Source: SKPS01 sp964469215
GTDB taxonomy: Bacteria > Bacteroidota > Bacteroidia > Bacteroidales > SKPS01
Direction: 5' to 3'
Length of the DNA stretch: 64,000 nucleotides
Assembly (NCBI GenBank): GCA_964469215.1
Contig: CAYXYB010000003.1
Location: 140,417-204,416, forward strand
Made by a program: the position numbers and the translations under genes. Position 1 is the first letter of the stretch, and every line of letters begins with the position of its first letter. This document shows, piece by piece, positions 63,822 to 64,000 of this stretch. The notes beneath the pieces were generated by a model. The model ran no database searches. It had not been told where the DNA came from and worked only from the letters and a program-made list of their open reading frames with translations.

Positions 63822-64000
63822 ATCCTTCAGAATTAACCATATTATTGTTGAAGCAATGCTCATAACAAGAGATTTTGTCTTAAAACATACGAGCCAAAGT
63901 AGTTACGAAGGAATACAAATCCCTTGTCAATCCCACATAAGCCTATGTCTTAACCCCCTAATTCACTGGACAGATTTTGTTGAATCAAATTAGTACAGTA
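63822..64000. other. Window-edge region without a recognisable gene
   Basis: About 180 bp after the WYL gene. An overlapping 81-codon open stretch (63748-63993) has no recognisable family and probably is not coding. Nothing else was seen. Confidence 0.45.

Noticed and set aside
63748..63993. 81-codon open frame at the right edge
   Set aside because: It mostly overlaps the WYL gene in another frame and shows no motif.

Overview
The window reads as a chromosome segment of a Bacteroidota bacterium, most likely an anaerobic Bacteroidales/Marinilabiliales-type organism. The basis is three secreted proteins with type IX secretion (T9SS) C-terminal sorting domains, a gingipain-type C25 peptidase, a DUF5916/CBM9 outer-membrane-type protein, many Cys-lipoproteins, TAnnTTTG promoter-like boxes, scarce Shine-Dalgarno sequences, two small RRM proteins, and anaerobe-type redox genes (NuoE/NuoF/FAD-fusion complex, rubrerythrin-like ferritin, ornithine carbamoyltransferase with carbamate kinase). 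No rRNA, CRISPR array, integrase or intact insertion sequence was found; there is one tRNA gene.

Layout. 0-5 kb: edge-truncated SDR oxidoreductase, a small TonB-C protein, a 1241-residue TPR/DUF3857/transglutaminase protein. 4.9-10 kb (minus): sucD behind a large C25 peptidase with PKD, CUB and T9SS domains. 10-16 kb: mnmE, a secreted alpha/beta hydrolase, a possible divergent caspase-fold (clan CD) protease-like protein, and a GldA-type dehydrogenase. 16-20 kb (minus): PDZ-alpha/beta hydrolase, two lipoproteins, an outer-membrane-type barrel. 20-24.6 kb: alkaline phosphatase, TPR protein, DUF721, recF, RRM protein. 24.9-32.4 kb: a five-gene plus-strand run (NuoE-like, HydB/NuoF-like, a 1228-residue NuoG/GltD/ferredoxin/molybdopterin-like fusion, ferritin-like, radical SAM-SPASM), overlapped at its tail by a convergent transglutaminase gene. 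33.7-41.5 kb: a co-directional signalling block (hybrid-less histidine kinase, receiver, receiver-kinase, LytTR regulator, PhcB-like methyltransferase), then a DEAD-box helicase and a CapD-type sugar epimerase/dehydratase. 41.5-43.3 kb: sucC and a second RRM gene. 43.5-46.7 kb: DUF5916-type barrel translationally coupled to a LolD-type ATPase. 46.7-49.9 kb (minus): the classical thrS-infC-rpmI-rplT operon, with infC starting at a non-canonical AUA codon. 50-54.3 kb: NfeD-type protease, lipoproteins, nitronate monooxygenase-like enzyme. 54.4-57.7 kb: GT39, GT2 and flippase-like membrane genes for lipid-linked sugar transfer. 57.8-59.9 kb (minus): ornithine carbamoyltransferase and carbamate kinase. 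60.3-64 kb: tRNA-Pro(TGG) with a good promoter and terminator, a frame-disrupted DUF6150-like secreted repeat gene, and an AAA ATPase plus WYL regulator pair that looks like an accessory module.

The most noteworthy items are the AUA start of infC, the DUF6150-like gene whose two frames meet at a canonical G-GGT-TTG slippery heptamer, the probable flavin-based electron-transfer operon with its unusual fusion subunit, the signalling block that ends in a PhcB-like methyltransferase, a 156-bp MITE-like element with 18-bp terminal inverted repeats, and a run of different 7- and 8-nt tandem repeats at successive gene boundaries between 56.8 and 58.9 kb. All functional calls rest on motifs read by eye; no database search was run.
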